The notes beneath the pieces were generated by a model. It was not told where the DNA came from, ran no database searches, and was given only the letters and a program-made list of their open reading frames with translations. The translations under genes were made by a program, and so were the position numbers. A stretch of DNA of 64,000 nucleotides from Hirschia sp964351655 (GTDB lineage Bacteria > Pseudomonadota > Alphaproteobacteria > Caulobacterales > Hyphomonadaceae). Shown here one piece after another: positions 1 to 9,343 of the stretch; the first letter of the stretch is position 1, and every line of letters begins with the position of its first letter. The stretch covers positions 102,431 through 166,430 of the forward strand of contig CAYGPD010000003.1 of assembly GCA_964351655.1 (NCBI GenBank), given 5' to 3'.

Positions 1-1341
1 CGCCGGCCACGCACGATCCATGAGTTGCTCACGCGCCGTAGCAGGGTCAGGTGAATGGCGAATAATCTTGATAACTTCATCAATATTGGCCACAGCAAGT
101 GCCAGACCAACAAGCGTGTGTGCACGTGAACGAGCTTTGTTCAGTTCAAACTTAGTACGACGCGCAACAACTTCTTCACGGAATGCAATAAATGCTTCCA
201 ACATCCGTTTTAAGGACAATAATTCAGGACGCCCGCGGTTGAGCGCAAGCATATTCATGCCGAAAGATGTTTGTAATTGCGTATAGCGGAAGAGTTGATT
301 GAGGACGATTTCTGGAGAAGCATCGCGCTTCACCTCAACAACGACACGTACACCATCACGGTCACTCTCATCCCGCATATCTGCGATGCCTTCGATACGT
401 TTATCACGTACAAGTTCAGCAATTTTCTCAATCACAGATGCTTTGTTTACCTGATAAGGTATTTCCGTAAACACCAGTGCTTCACGACCATTTTTCAGTT
501 CCTCTATAGAACTTTTAGACCGCATGATGACAGAGCCACGGCCAGTCGTCAGACCCGATCTTGAACCAGATCGCCCAATGATTAGCGCACCAGTCGGAAA
601 ATCTGGTCCTGGAACGATTTCAAGCAGAGCTTCATCGTCAATATCTGGCTCTTCGATCATAGCCAGCGTTGCGTCGATGACTTCACCAAGATTGTGTGGT
701 GGAATATTCGTCGCCATACCCACAGCGATACCACCACCACCATTGACCAAAATATTTGGAAAACGTGCCGGCAGCACCATTGGTTCCCTTTCGGAACCAT
801 CATAGTTGTCTTGGAAATTAACCGTATCGCGATCGATGTCAGTGAGAATGTGGTTCGCCACTTTCTCCAACTTAACCTCAGTATAACGCATAGCAGCTGC
901 TGGGTCGCCATCCATGGACCCGAAGTTACCTTGCCCATCGAGCAAAGGTAGCCCCATTGAGAAATCTTGCGCCATACGTACAAGCGCATCATATACAGAT
1001 TGGTCACCGTGTGGGTGATACTTACCAATCACATCACCAACTACACGGGCAGATTTTTTATACGCTTTATCAAACGTATATCCCTGCTCATTCATCGAAA
1101 ACAGAATACGACGATGAACCGGTTTCAAACCATCACGTACATCTGGCAACGCTCGGCTTACAATCACGCTCATCGCATAATCGAGATAAGACTTTTTCAT
1201 CTCATCTGAAATATTAATCGGAGATACGCCGTCCTCGCCTGGATCAAACCGAACTGGTAGTTGGGGTTCGTCCGGTCCACCAGCTTCCCCGCTTACAATT
1301 TCAGGGTTTTCATTCTCTGGGTTTTCTGTTTCGTCAGACAC
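1..1341 (-). CDS. gyrA: DNA gyrase subunit A, N-terminal part (runs off left edge)
   Basis: Breakage-reunion subunit of the type II topoisomerase that introduces negative supercoils. About 447 N-terminal residues are present; the C-terminal beta-pinwheel lies outside the window. The reverse strand reads from a GTG start (1341-1339) preceded by a weak AGG-containing ribosome site. It contains SYLDYAMSVIVSRALPDVRDG, the KYHPHGD stretch of the quinolone region, DGQGNFGS and the AAAMRYTE segment holding the catalytic tyrosine. These match GyrA better than ParC. The residue equivalent to E. coli Ser83 is Gln (HPHGDQSVYD), while the Asp87 equivalent is kept. The next gene on this strand upstream is ssb, separated by a terminator. 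Confidence 0.95.
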   Translation of the reverse strand, partial: MSDETENPENENPEIVSGEAGGPDEPQLPVRFDPGEDGVSPINISDEMKKSYLDYAMSVIVSRALPDVRDGLKPVHRRILFSMNEQGYTFDKAYKKSARVVGDVIGKYHPHGDQSVYDALVRMAQDFSMGLPLLDGQGNFGSMDGDPAAAMRYTEVKLEKVANHILTDIDRDTVNFQDNYDGSEREPMVLPARFPNILVNGGGGIAVGMATNIPPHNLGEVIDATLAMIEEPDIDDEALLEIVPGPDFPTGALIIGRSGSRSGLTTGRGSVIMRSKSSIEELKNGREALVFTEIPYQVNKASVIEKIAELVRDKRIEGIADMRDESDRDGVRVVVEVKRDASPEIVLNQLFRYTQLQTSFGMNMLALNRGRPELLSLKRMLEAFIAFREEVVARRTKFELNKARSRAHTLVGLALAVANIDEVIKIIRHSPDPATAREQLMDRAWPA

Positions 1342-1713
1342 GCGCAATTCCTACCTATTTAGACGAGCGCCAAAAGCGCACTCCGATTCTATAGATTCGA
1401 CATATAGTTTACGATGCTTTGTATCAGAACACCAAACATTGATATGCGGATCAGGTGTAAATCAGCACTGTTTTCGAGGTCAAAATGCGGTTTTTAGCTT
1501 TCTAATGCCCCGTAGAGACATTTTCATCACATTCCGCAGCAACATAAAGCAATCTTAAAACGCTCCTGTAACTGAACGAAATTTGATTTCCATTCCAAAT
1601 ACCAACAAAAAAGCGCGATTGAATCCCAAGGATTTCATATCGCGCTTCTTTTTAATTACTATTAAAAAAGCCGGGTCAAACTCGCTTATCTACAAGCACG
1701 CCCATTACTATTA
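1342..1713. other. Intergenic region between gyrA and ssb
   Basis: No credible gene in these 372 bases. It should hold the gyrA promoter (reading leftward) and it contains the ssb terminator hairpin at about 1606-1652. I could not pick a convincing -35/-10 pair by eye. Confidence 0.6.
1606..1652 (-). terminator. Rho-independent terminator of ssb
   Basis: Inverted repeat AAGCGCGAT (1611-1619) / ATCGCGCTT (1639-1647), extended inward by GGATTC-type pairing. On the minus strand the second arm runs into TTTTTTG. It lies about 65 bases downstream of the ssb stop codon. Confidence 0.8.
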
Positions 1714-2187
1714 TTAGAACGGGATTTCATCATTTAAATCAACAGAGAAATCCTCTCTCGGTCCATCGACTTGGCGTGGTGCACCGCCATAGCTGCCACC
1801 GTCTTCACTCACACCGCGGCCACCACTTGGTCCATCGCGACCATCAAGCATAGTCAGCGTAGACCCAAAATTACGAAGCACCACTTCAGTTGTGTATTTT
1901 TCTTCGCCTTTATTGTCCGTCCACTTACGTGTTTCCAATTGCCCCTCAATGTAGACTTTAGAACCCTTTTTAACATAGCGCTCAACAATCTTCACAAGAC
2001 CTTCAGAGAAAACAGCAACACGGTGCCACTCTGTCTTTTCTTTGCGCTCACCAGAGTTTCTGTCTTTCCAGCTCTCAGATGTCGCAAGCGTAAAACTTGC
2101 TACAGACCCACCATTTGGAAATTGACGGATCTCTGGATCCTTACCCAAATTTCCCACGAGGATAACTTTGTTCACTGATCCGGCCAT
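1714..2187 (-). CDS. ssb: Single-stranded DNA-binding protein
   Basis: Binds ssDNA as a tetramer in replication, recombination and repair. The 157-residue product starts MAGSVNKVILVGNLGKDPE, the usual SSB opening, so I place the start at 2187 even though the frame stays open 42 codons further upstream. The OB fold covers roughly residues 1-110 (EWHRVAVF, YVEGQLETRKW-like segments). A Gly-rich, low-complexity linker follows and ends in the acidic tip DLNDEIPF, which docks partner proteins. It is divergent from uvrA with a LexA-type box between them, as expected for SOS control. Confidence 0.95.
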   Translation of the reverse strand: MAGSVNKVILVGNLGKDPEIRQFPNGGSVASFTLATSESWKDRNSGERKEKTEWHRVAVFSEGLVKIVERYVKKGSKVYIEGQLETRKWTDNKGEEKYTTEVVLRNFGSTLTMLDGRDGPSGGRGVSEDGGSYGGAPRQVDGPREDFSVDLNDEIPF

Positions 2188-2524
2188 GTAATTCGTCTTT
2201 CCAATCGGCTGTTCGTATAATCGGCGAAACACTAGACGTGATAATTCGCACATTCTAGCACCCTTTACCGTTAGAAACCATTTGTTAACAGTAAATTTGA
2301 TGCATGTTCCCAAAATGTTCTAATTTAGTCTCACTTCACTGTAAAGCCGAGAATCACTGCTGACAAAAACATGTCACTTAGTTGGACAAGAATGCACGTA
2401 TTGATGAAAAGTTAATCTCCAACAGTTTCGCTTTTCGTTCTCCTACACTATGTCTGTTCTCAGTCACGACTAAACTCAGAGTCGTTCCATGATGACCGCC
2501 ACTCAAAAGACCAGAGATGCATTT
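2188..2524. other. Divergent ssb/uvrA control region
   Basis: About 337 bases with no gene between the chosen starts of ssb (minus) and uvrA (plus). It carries one clear regulatory signal, a GTTC-N7-GTTC repeat at 2306-2320. A GTTC at about 2436 and another near 2455 are 15 bases apart and do not fit the spacing. Confidence 0.7.
2306..2320. promoter_or_regulatory. Candidate LexA (SOS) box, GTTC-N7-GTTC
   Basis: GTTC at 2306-2309 and GTTC at 2317-2320 are separated by exactly seven bases. This direct repeat is the established LexA operator type of Alphaproteobacteria, rather than the CTGT-N8-ACAG type. The position, about 120 bases upstream of ssb and 200 upstream of uvrA, lets one operator serve both SOS genes. 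Confidence 0.8.
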
Positions 2525-5500
2525 ATGTCTACAGAATTAAAGTCCATTCGCGTTCGCGGCGCAAAAGAGCACAATCTAAAAAATGTAGACATTGATATCC
2601 CGCGCAATCAATTGGTGGTTATGACCGGGCTTTCAGGTTCCGGGAAATCCTCACTTGCATTCGATACAATCTACGCCGAAGGCCAACGCCGCTATGTTGA
2701 GAGCCTATCTGCCTATGCGCGCCAATTCCTAGAATTGATGCAAAAGCCAGATGTTGAATCCATAGAGGGACTTTCTCCAGCTATCTCTATTGAACAAAAA
2801 ACAACATCCCGAAACCCACGTTCAACAGTTGCGACTGTAACTGAGATATATGATTACATGCGTCTGCTTTGGGCACGTGTGGGTATACCTTACTCTCCTG
2901 CAACAGGCCTTCCAATCCAAAGCCAAACCGTTACACAAATGGTAGATCGTACGCTCAATCTTGATGAAGGCACGCGGCTCTACCTGCTTGCGCCTATCGT
3001 GCGAGGACGCAAAGGTGAATATCGCAAGGAATTCGCAGACCTCCTCAAACGCGGTTTTGCACGCGTCAAAGTCGACGGAGAGTTTTACGATCTTGAATCC
3101 CCCCCTACTTTGGATAAAAAATTCAAACACGATATTGATGTTGTTGTAGATCGAATTGTTGTTCGCGATAACATGAAACAACGCCTCGCTGAGAGCTTTG
3201 AAACTGCTTTGGAATTGGCTGATGGATTGGCCGTTGCTGAATTTGCTACACTTGCAGAAGGTGAAACCACGCCCCGACGCATCATCTATTCATCTAAATT
3301 TTCATGTCCTGAATCTGGTTTCACACTTCCTGAAATCGAACCACGCCTTTTCTCATTCAACAATCCATTTGGTGCATGTCCTTCCTGTGACGGACTAGGT
3401 GAAATGCTCAAAATGTCACCGGACCTGATCGTGCCAGATCACGATAAAACACTTGAAGGCGGTGCAATTGCACCTTGGGCAAAATCATCTTCCCCATACC
3501 AAATCCAAACGTTACGCGCTCTATCGCGCAAATACGATTTCAAACTTGAAACACCTTGGAAGAAGCTTCCTAAAAAGGTGCAAGACATCGTGCTCTACGG
3601 TACAGGCGAAGACGAGGTTGATTTTGTATATGACGATGGTGCACGCCGTTATGAAGTTACCAAAACTTACGAAGGTGTCATTCCAAACCTTGATCGCAGA
3701 TGGCGAGAGACAGACTCAACATGGGTGCGCGAAGATATAGCCAAATATCAAGGCTCCGCCCCCTGTTGGGCCTGTGATGGATATCGTCTAAAACCAGAAG
3801 CGCTTTGTGTAAAAATTGGCGACGAACACATTGGTCATATTACGCAGCTGTCCATCAAGAATGCGAAAACGTGGTTTGATGAAGTCGAAACCAAACTCAG
3901 CCAGCAACAAAATGAAATCGCATCTCGAATATTAAAGGAGATCCGAGACCGTCTAAAATTTCTGAACGATGTCGGACTTGATTATTTGGGGCTGTCCCGT
4001 TCATCGGGGACATTGTCCGGTGGTGAAAGTCAACGTATTCGCCTCGCAAGCCAGATCGGATCAGGCCTTACCGGTGTTCTCTACGTACTCGATGAACCTT
4101 CTATTGGTCTTCACCAACGAGACAATGAGCGCCTCCTTGAGACATTGCGTCATCTACGTGATCTTGGAAATTCAGTTCTTGTTGTTGAACATGATGAAGA
4201 CGCCATCCTTACAGCTGACTTTGTCATCGACATGGGACCACGAGCTGGTGTGCATGGCGGAGAAGTTGTGGCGGCTGGAACACCCGCTGAAATTCAGGCC
4301 AACCCCAATAGCCTTACCGGAAAATACTTAAATGGGGTCGAGGAAATTGCAATTCCCAAACGTCGCCGTTGGGGGACACGCACTAAATGCGTCACCCTAA
4401 AAGGTGCGTGCGGCAACAATCTTAAAAATGTCGATGTTGAAATTCCACTTGGTACATTCACGTGTGTGTCTGGAGTTTCAGGTGGAGGAAAATCCACTCT
4501 CATCATCGAAACACTCTACAAAGCATTGGCTCGAAAATTACAAAACACTTCAGCAGCGCCTGCTCCTTATGAGAGTCTAGAAGGACTAGAGCACCTCGAT
4601 AAGATCATCGACATTGACCAATCCCCTATCGGCCGTACACCACGCTCCAACCCCGCTACCTACACGGGAGCTTTTGGCCCGATCCGCGACTGGTTCACAG
4701 GACTCCCAGAAGCCAAAGCACGCGGATATAAAGCAGGCCGCTTCTCTTTCAATGTGAAGGGCGGACGCTGTGAAGCATGTCAGGGTGATGGTGTCATTAA
4801 AATCGAAATGCACTTCTTGCCTGATGTATATGTCACCTGTGAAGAGTGTCACGGCAAACGATACAATCGCGAAACTCTGGAAATTCTCTATAAAGGCAAG
4901 TCTATAGCAGATGTCCTAGACATGACGGTCGAAGAAGCAAAAGACTTTTTTGCCGCTGTTCCTGCTATCCGTAATAAGATGGACACGCTTTTCCGTGTTG
5001 GGCTAGGTTATGTAAAAGTTGGCCAACAAGCCAACACTTTGTCTGGCGGTGAAGCCCAACGAGTCAAGCTCGCAAAAGAGCTGTCTCGCCGCGCAACCGG
5101 TCGTACAATGTACATCTTAGACGAACCAACAACTGGGCTTCACTTTGATGATGTGCGCCAACTGTTAGAAGTGCTCCAAGAGCTCGTGGACAATGGAAAC
5201 TCTATCATTGTTATCGAGCATAACCTTGACGTTATCAAAACCGCCGACTGGGTAATCGACCTTGGTCCAGACGGCGGCGATGGCGGCGGCGAAATTGTTG
5301 CGATCGGTACGCCAGAAGACATCATTAAAGTCGAGGCGAGCCATACAGGACGTTTCTTGAAAGAAACACTTGAACGCCAAGCTGAACGCAGTGCACGCCA
5401 AAAAGCAATTCTAAAAGCAGAGGCCCGCGCAGAAATAGCGGCTTCTCAAGAAACAGACGCGGCTACGGACGACAAGCCGATACGAAAACCACGGGCACCC

Positions 5501-5593
5501 GCTAAAACAAAAGCTCAACTTGAAGCGCAAGCTACAAAAGCTACTGCGCGAAAGGCGAAAACGACACGCAAGAAAAAAGCCCCAACGAAATAG
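2525..5593 (+). CDS. uvrA: Excinuclease ABC subunit A
   Basis: Damage-recognition ATPase of nucleotide excision repair. Two ABC modules are visible: Walker A GLSGSGKS at about residue 35 and GVSGGGKST at about 648, with signatures LSGGESQR and LSGGEAQR and CxxC zinc-ribbon pairs (CPSC/CWAC, CEAC/CEEC). I start at 2525 (MSTELKSIRVRGAKEHNLKN), the usual family opening; an ATG at 2489 is in frame. At about 1022 residues it exceeds the usual ~940-970 because of a Lys/Ala/Arg-rich C-terminal tail of roughly 60 residues ending RKKKAPTK. The stop codon lies inside a hairpin that works as a terminator on the opposite strand. Confidence 0.97.
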   Translation: MSTELKSIRVRGAKEHNLKNVDIDIPRNQLVVMTGLSGSGKSSLAFDTIYAEGQRRYVESLSAYARQFLELMQKPDVESIEGLSPAISIEQKTTSRNPRSTVATVTEIYDYMRLLWARVGIPYSPATGLPIQSQTVTQMVDRTLNLDEGTRLYLLAPIVRGRKGEYRKEFADLLKRGFARVKVDGEFYDLESPPTLDKKFKHDIDVVVDRIVVRDNMKQRLAESFETALELADGLAVAEFATLAEGETTPRRIIYSSKFSCPESGFTLPEIEPRLFSFNNPFGACPSCDGLGEMLKMSPDLIVPDHDKTLEGGAIAPWAKSSSPYQIQTLRALSRKYDFKLETPWKKLPKKVQDIVLYGTGEDEVDFVYDDGARRYEVTKTYEGVIPNLDRRWRETDSTWVREDIAKYQGSAPCWACDGYRLKPEALCVKIGDEHIGHITQLSIKNAKTWFDEVETKLSQQQNEIASRILKEIRDRLKFLNDVGLDYLGLSRSSGTLSGGESQRIRLASQIGSGLTGVLYVLDEPSIGLHQRDNERLLETLRHLRDLGNSVLVVEHDEDAILTADFVIDMGPRAGVHGGEVVAAGTPAEIQANPNSLTGKYLNGVEEIAIPKRRRWGTRTKCVTLKGACGNNLKNVDVEIPLGTFTCVSGVSGGGKSTLIIETLYKALARKLQNTSAAPAPYESLEGLEHLDKIIDIDQSPIGRTPRSNPATYTGAFGPIRDWFTGLPEAKARGYKAGRFSFNVKGGRCEACQGDGVIKIEMHFLPDVYVTCEECHGKRYNRETLEILYKGKSIADVLDMTVEEAKDFFAAVPAIRNKMDTLFRVGLGYVKVGQQANTLSGGEAQRVKLAKELSRRATGRTMYILDEPTTGLHFDDVRQLLEVLQELVDNGNSIIVIEHNLDVIKTADWVIDLGPDGGDGGGEIVAIGTPEDIIKVEASHTGRFLKETLERQAERSARQKAILKAEARAEIAASQETDAATDDKPIRKPRAPAKTKAQLEAQATKATARKAKTTRKKKAPTK

Positions 5594-5602
5594 TTGGGGC
5601 TT
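5571..5602 (-). terminator. Terminator of the converging minus-strand gene, embedded in the uvrA 3' end
   Basis: Perfect 10-bp inverted repeat AAGCCCCAAC (5577-5586) / GTTGGGGCTT (5593-5602) with a 6-base loop holding the uvrA stop. The A-run of the uvrA Lys codons just before it becomes a T-tract only on the minus strand, so it ends transcripts of the gene at 5636-6547. On the plus strand there is no T-tract. Confidence 0.8.
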
Positions 5603-5635
5603 GGTCTAGCATTTCAAATTGAAGCTAATTCTTCA

Positions 5636-6547
5636 TCAGGAGGCTTTAGAGTTCAAAGCCTCTAATTCTTCATCTGATGGACGAAGCCCCTTATAAAGAT
5701 AAGCGATTAGCGCGATGCTAGCGATGGAGACAATTGCGTTTATAAAGCCCTCAATAGCACTCACAATAAATAGTTGTGGGAGGCTGGCGGCGATCATATC
5801 TTTAACGTCTGTTCCACCAACAATCACCAACTGAAATATACTGATAATAATTCCACCAACCAGTGCGAGTGGCAAAACCGTAACCAAAACAGCCCCTACA
5901 ATGCGCCAGAAATTGCCTTTGGCAAAACTCCATGTCTGAAACACCATCATACGTCTTTCAGCTACAGTTGCCGCTGTCACAAAGGTAAGTCGTACCCCGG
6001 CGAAAAACATTCCAGCAAAAATCAAAATACCAAGAATTGCCAATATCGGACCATTGCCCGTTCCTAAAGCCGCAAAGAATTGTTCCAAAAACAGCTCAGG
6101 ATTCGTGCTCGCTAATTCAGCATCTAAACCATTACTTGCAACGAGGATTGATGCCGCAACAGCAAAAATCAAAACAATGAAAAAGCCCAATATACCAAAT
6201 AAAAGCGCTAGTGAGAACGTGACACCCAAGACGCGCATTTCATCTATGCCAAAGCTTAAGCCTATGGGAGGAAAATACTCATCACGCAAAACGTGTCGAT
6301 AAATCGCCACACCTACAACAATGTTCACAAGCATAAATATACAGAAAACCCCAAACGCGATCATATTAGAGTTCACACCATTAGCGGCATCCATTTCTGT
6401 GCGTACAACTTGCATCTGATACCATCCGGAAGCCGCACCAAGGAGCAAGCATGCGGGAATCCATCTCTGCCAATTTGCGGCGAGATATTTATATGCCACG
6501 CCGACACTCTCTATAATTGGCACCTTGCCCGCTGATATTTCTGACAT
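5636..6547 (-). CDS. Multi-pass membrane protein of unknown function
   Basis: A 303-residue hydrophobic protein with about six membrane segments (near residues 28-45, 62-82, 108-138, 168-190, 212-240 and 255-285). There is a cytosolic-looking acidic C-terminus (PSDEELEAL). The pattern of long helices with Gly/Ala-rich turns resembles the YciC/GlpQ-membrane-domain type families, but I see no diagnostic motif and do not assign one. It converges on uvrA and ends at the terminator inside the uvrA 3' end. The DUF3667 gene upstream is 58 bases away on the same strand and may be co-transcribed. Confidence 0.8.
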   Translation of the reverse strand: MSEISAGKVPIIESVGVAYKYLAANWQRWIPACLLLGAASGWYQMQVVRTEMDAANGVNSNMIAFGVFCIFMLVNIVVGVAIYRHVLRDEYFPPIGLSFGIDEMRVLGVTFSLALLFGILGFFIVLIFAVAASILVASNGLDAELASTNPELFLEQFFAALGTGNGPILAILGILIFAGMFFAGVRLTFVTAATVAERRMMVFQTWSFAKGNFWRIVGAVLVTVLPLALVGGIIISIFQLVIVGGTDVKDMIAASLPQLFIVSAIEGFINAIVSIASIALIAYLYKGLRPSDEELEALNSKAS

Positions 6548-6605
6548 CCCAAAAACCCTTAAAAAATCACTATATTTCTAAACACGAATGAATTGATAAC
6601 TCACC

Positions 6606-7598
6606 TTATGCCGTAATCGTAATGGTCGCCACCATGACAATAATCAAAAACGCGACGACAACAAAACTCCCAATCCACATGATCGACGTTCTAATAAATG
6701 AGGATACACGTCCGCTATCAAAAACAACGCGAAACGAGCGATATAGATACACAAATGGGTAGAGCATCAAAATCCATACAAACCAACCAGAAACCGCTGA
6801 CGGTAGCGCAAAACTAATCGTCCACAGCAGAAACAGCATAGTTAGAAAGTGGAGCGCCAGCACAATATGATCATATACGTACACACCACGCTTGAAGAGG
6901 TATAACACCCCCAATCCTATGACCATGAACGGCAGTAACAGGAAGGCTATTCTCGGAGCCCAGCTTTGTACCAATAGCCAGAATCGTTGTGGTTCCTTGT
7001 ACAAAGCGTTGATCTTCTCAGATATCAAAGCCGAATACGCTCCCATATCATCCCCGACCTCAATTGGACCCAAATCCCCTGCTTCCTTTAAATCATTTTC
7101 TCCAATCGCACAGAACGCTTCGATTTGTTTTTCCGCTTCCAGATCCCCCGCAGCCGCGCGGCGTCCAGTTTCGCATGCTTCAGCACGTGAAGGTGTTAAG
7201 TCAAATAGCTTCTCAACATCATCTCCGCTTGGCCCCAGCATAAAAAATGTTGTAAAAAACAACACACTCGCAACTAGATACATACGAAAGGGCGGGACTT
7301 GAGAAGCTCTTTTGCCATCAATATATTGCCGTGTGATGCGTCCAGGATTGAATAATAATCGCGGAACCGTCTTCCAGAGGCGTCCATCTAAAGCAAATAG
7401 ATCAGATGCTGCCTCTCCCATAAGTGACCAAAACGGACGTTGGAAATCATCAGCCAACTGACCACACTCATGACAATATCGGCCAGTGAGTGGCGCTCCA
7501 CAATTCTGACACTCAGAAAAGTTAGGCTTGTTTTTTTTACCCCCACGCAGCGACCTCGCCATTCCCCATAGGCCACCCGCTTCCATCTCGCTGCTCAT
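6606..7598 (-). CDS. DUF3667-type membrane protein with N-terminal zinc ribbon
   Basis: 330 residues. A zinc ribbon CQNCG-x8-CHECGQ sits at about residues 30-50. It is followed by a DFQRPFWSL / DGRLWKTVPRLLFNPGRITRQYIDGKR segment typical of DUF3667 proteins and then by about five membrane helices. A soluble loop of some 90 acidic residues separates the first helix from the rest. Function is unknown in the family. It is the upstream partner of the six-helix protein at 5636-6547 and divergent from trmFO. Confidence 0.8.
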   Translation of the reverse strand: MSSEMEAGGLWGMARSLRGGKKNKPNFSECQNCGAPLTGRYCHECGQLADDFQRPFWSLMGEAASDLFALDGRLWKTVPRLLFNPGRITRQYIDGKRASQVPPFRMYLVASVLFFTTFFMLGPSGDDVEKLFDLTPSRAEACETGRRAAAGDLEAEKQIEAFCAIGENDLKEAGDLGPIEVGDDMGAYSALISEKINALYKEPQRFWLLVQSWAPRIAFLLLPFMVIGLGVLYLFKRGVYVYDHIVLALHFLTMLFLLWTISFALPSAVSGWFVWILMLYPFVYLYRSFRVVFDSGRVSSFIRTSIMWIGSFVVVAFLIIVMVATITITA

Positions 7599-7783
7599 CT
7601 TTGCCCCTTACAGATATAACAAGACATAGCTTTTACATGATACCTAAGCAGGTCAACATATAAAAGACCTCGAATGCACCGCCACCGAAAACAAAAATAC
7701 ATCAAGGGGCTACCGCATGTCTTAAAGGTGTGTTTTTAACTCCACCTTGCGACAGACGCAGTACAGGACATAGACATAGCCCC

Positions 7784-9208
7784 ATGACACAGATCCAATC
7801 TTCCAAACTAAATGCCTCAGACTTGAAACCGATTCACATTATCGGTGGCGGCATGGCTGGATGTGAAGCTGCATGGCAAGCAGCAAACCTCGGTGTCCCT
7901 GTCATCTTACATGAGATGCGTCCCACACGTAAAACTGAAGCACACCAGACAGACGGCCTTGCAGAGTTAGTCTGCTCCAATTCCTTCCGCTCAGACGATC
8001 ATGTCAACAATGCTGTTGGATTGCTCCATGAGGAAATGCGCCGCGCTAATGGACTGATCATCTCGACCGCCGCAGAACATCAAGTTCCCGCAGGTTCAGC
8101 TCTTGCTGTTGACCGCGATAATTTCTCAGCAGGTATTACTGCAAAACTTGAAGCTCATCCGCTAATAACAATTTCTCGCGAAGAAGTCGTCGGTATTCCG
8201 CCATCGGAATGGGACAATGTTATAATCGCCACAGGGCCACTCACATCCCCGTCTATGGCAGAAGCTATAAAAGAGCTGACCGGCGAAGAAGAACTTTCCT
8301 TCTTTGATGCCATCGCCCCCATTGTCTATTATGACAGCATCGACATGACCAAAGCATGGCGTCAGTCTCGCTATGATAAACCCGGCCCATCGGGAGAGAC
8401 AGACGCCTACATCAACTGCCCTCTCAATAAAGAACAATATCTTGCTTTCCTCCAAGCAATGATAGACGCACCCAAAACCGAGTTTAAAGAATGGGAAAAG
8501 AACACACCTTATTTTGAAGGCTGTCTTCCTGTTGAGATCATGGCAGGGCGCGGCCCCGAGACACTCCGCTATGGCCCCCTCAAACCTGTAGGTCTTACAA
8601 ACCCTCACAATCCAACAGTAAAAGCGCACGCCATCGTGCAATTGCGTCAGGATAACAAATTGGGGACATTGTGGAACATTGTTGGTTTCCAAACAAAGAT
8701 GAAATACGGCCCGCAAATGGACGTGCTTCGTATGGTGCCCGGTTTAGAAAACGCAGAGTTTGCGCGCCTTGGCGGTATTCACAGAAACACATTTATCAAC
8801 AGCCCCAAAGTGCTCAACAATAAACTCCAACTCAAAGCACACCCACGTATTCGCTTTGCCGGACAGGTATCAGGCGTGGAAGGCTATGTTGAAAGCGCTG
8901 CAATGGGTTTACTCGCAGGCCGCTTTGCAGCGTATGAGCGCCTTGGACGCGATATTCCGCCACCACCGGAGACAACTGCACTGGGATCTCTTATCGCCCA
9001 CGTCACGGGCGGTCATCTTGAAGGCAAAGCCACATTCCAGCCTATGAATGTCAATTTTGGCCTCTTCCCAGACATCGAAGAATATGACAAAGAAGACCCC
9101 GAAACAGGCAAGAGATATCGCGGAAAAGACAAAAGCCGCGCAAAGAAACGCGCACAAAGCGCGCGCGCCCTCTCCGACATTGAAAATTGGCTTGCTGCAC
9201 AGGCTTAG
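7784..9208 (+). CDS. trmFO: Methylenetetrahydrofolate-tRNA-(uracil-5-)-methyltransferase TrmFO
   Basis: Folate- and FAD-dependent enzyme that makes m5U54 in the T-loop of tRNAs. The FAD-binding motif IIGGGMAGCEAAW lies near residue 20, HEMRP follows, and the catalytic-cysteine motif LVCSNSFRSDD is intact. At about 474 residues it is near the usual 440-470. I chose the ATG at 7784 (MTQIQSSKLNASDLKPIHIIGGG) over a GTG at 7730 that would add 18 unconserved residues; neither has a strong ribosome site. The C-terminus is basic (KSRAKKRAQSARAL). Confidence 0.93.
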   Translation: MTQIQSSKLNASDLKPIHIIGGGMAGCEAAWQAANLGVPVILHEMRPTRKTEAHQTDGLAELVCSNSFRSDDHVNNAVGLLHEEMRRANGLIISTAAEHQVPAGSALAVDRDNFSAGITAKLEAHPLITISREEVVGIPPSEWDNVIIATGPLTSPSMAEAIKELTGEEELSFFDAIAPIVYYDSIDMTKAWRQSRYDKPGPSGETDAYINCPLNKEQYLAFLQAMIDAPKTEFKEWEKNTPYFEGCLPVEIMAGRGPETLRYGPLKPVGLTNPHNPTVKAHAIVQLRQDNKLGTLWNIVGFQTKMKYGPQMDVLRMVPGLENAEFARLGGIHRNTFINSPKVLNNKLQLKAHPRIRFAGQVSGVEGYVESAAMGLLAGRFAAYERLGRDIPPPPETTALGSLIAHVTGGHLEGKATFQPMNVNFGLFPDIEEYDKEDPETGKRYRGKDKSRAKKRAQSARALSDIENWLAAQA

Positions 9209-9343
9209 AAACAATGCTGGGAAATAGGGGGTCGTAAAAACCCACGAATTAGAATAGCAGTCAACGTGAAGACCTCACGAAGTCTTGGCTGGTTGGCTGC
9301 TATATTCTTCTACACCTAACACTTAGACACGTAAGAGATTGCT

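Noticed and set aside
657..1028. 123-codon minus-strand ORF inside gyrA
   Set aside because: Shadow frame of gyrA; no family features.
2822..3181. 119-codon antisense ORF inside uvrA
   Set aside because: Antisense shadow of a strongly conserved gene.
8162..8716. 184-codon antisense ORF inside trmFO
   Set aside because: Cys-rich random-looking product opposite a complete trmFO gene; no start signal.
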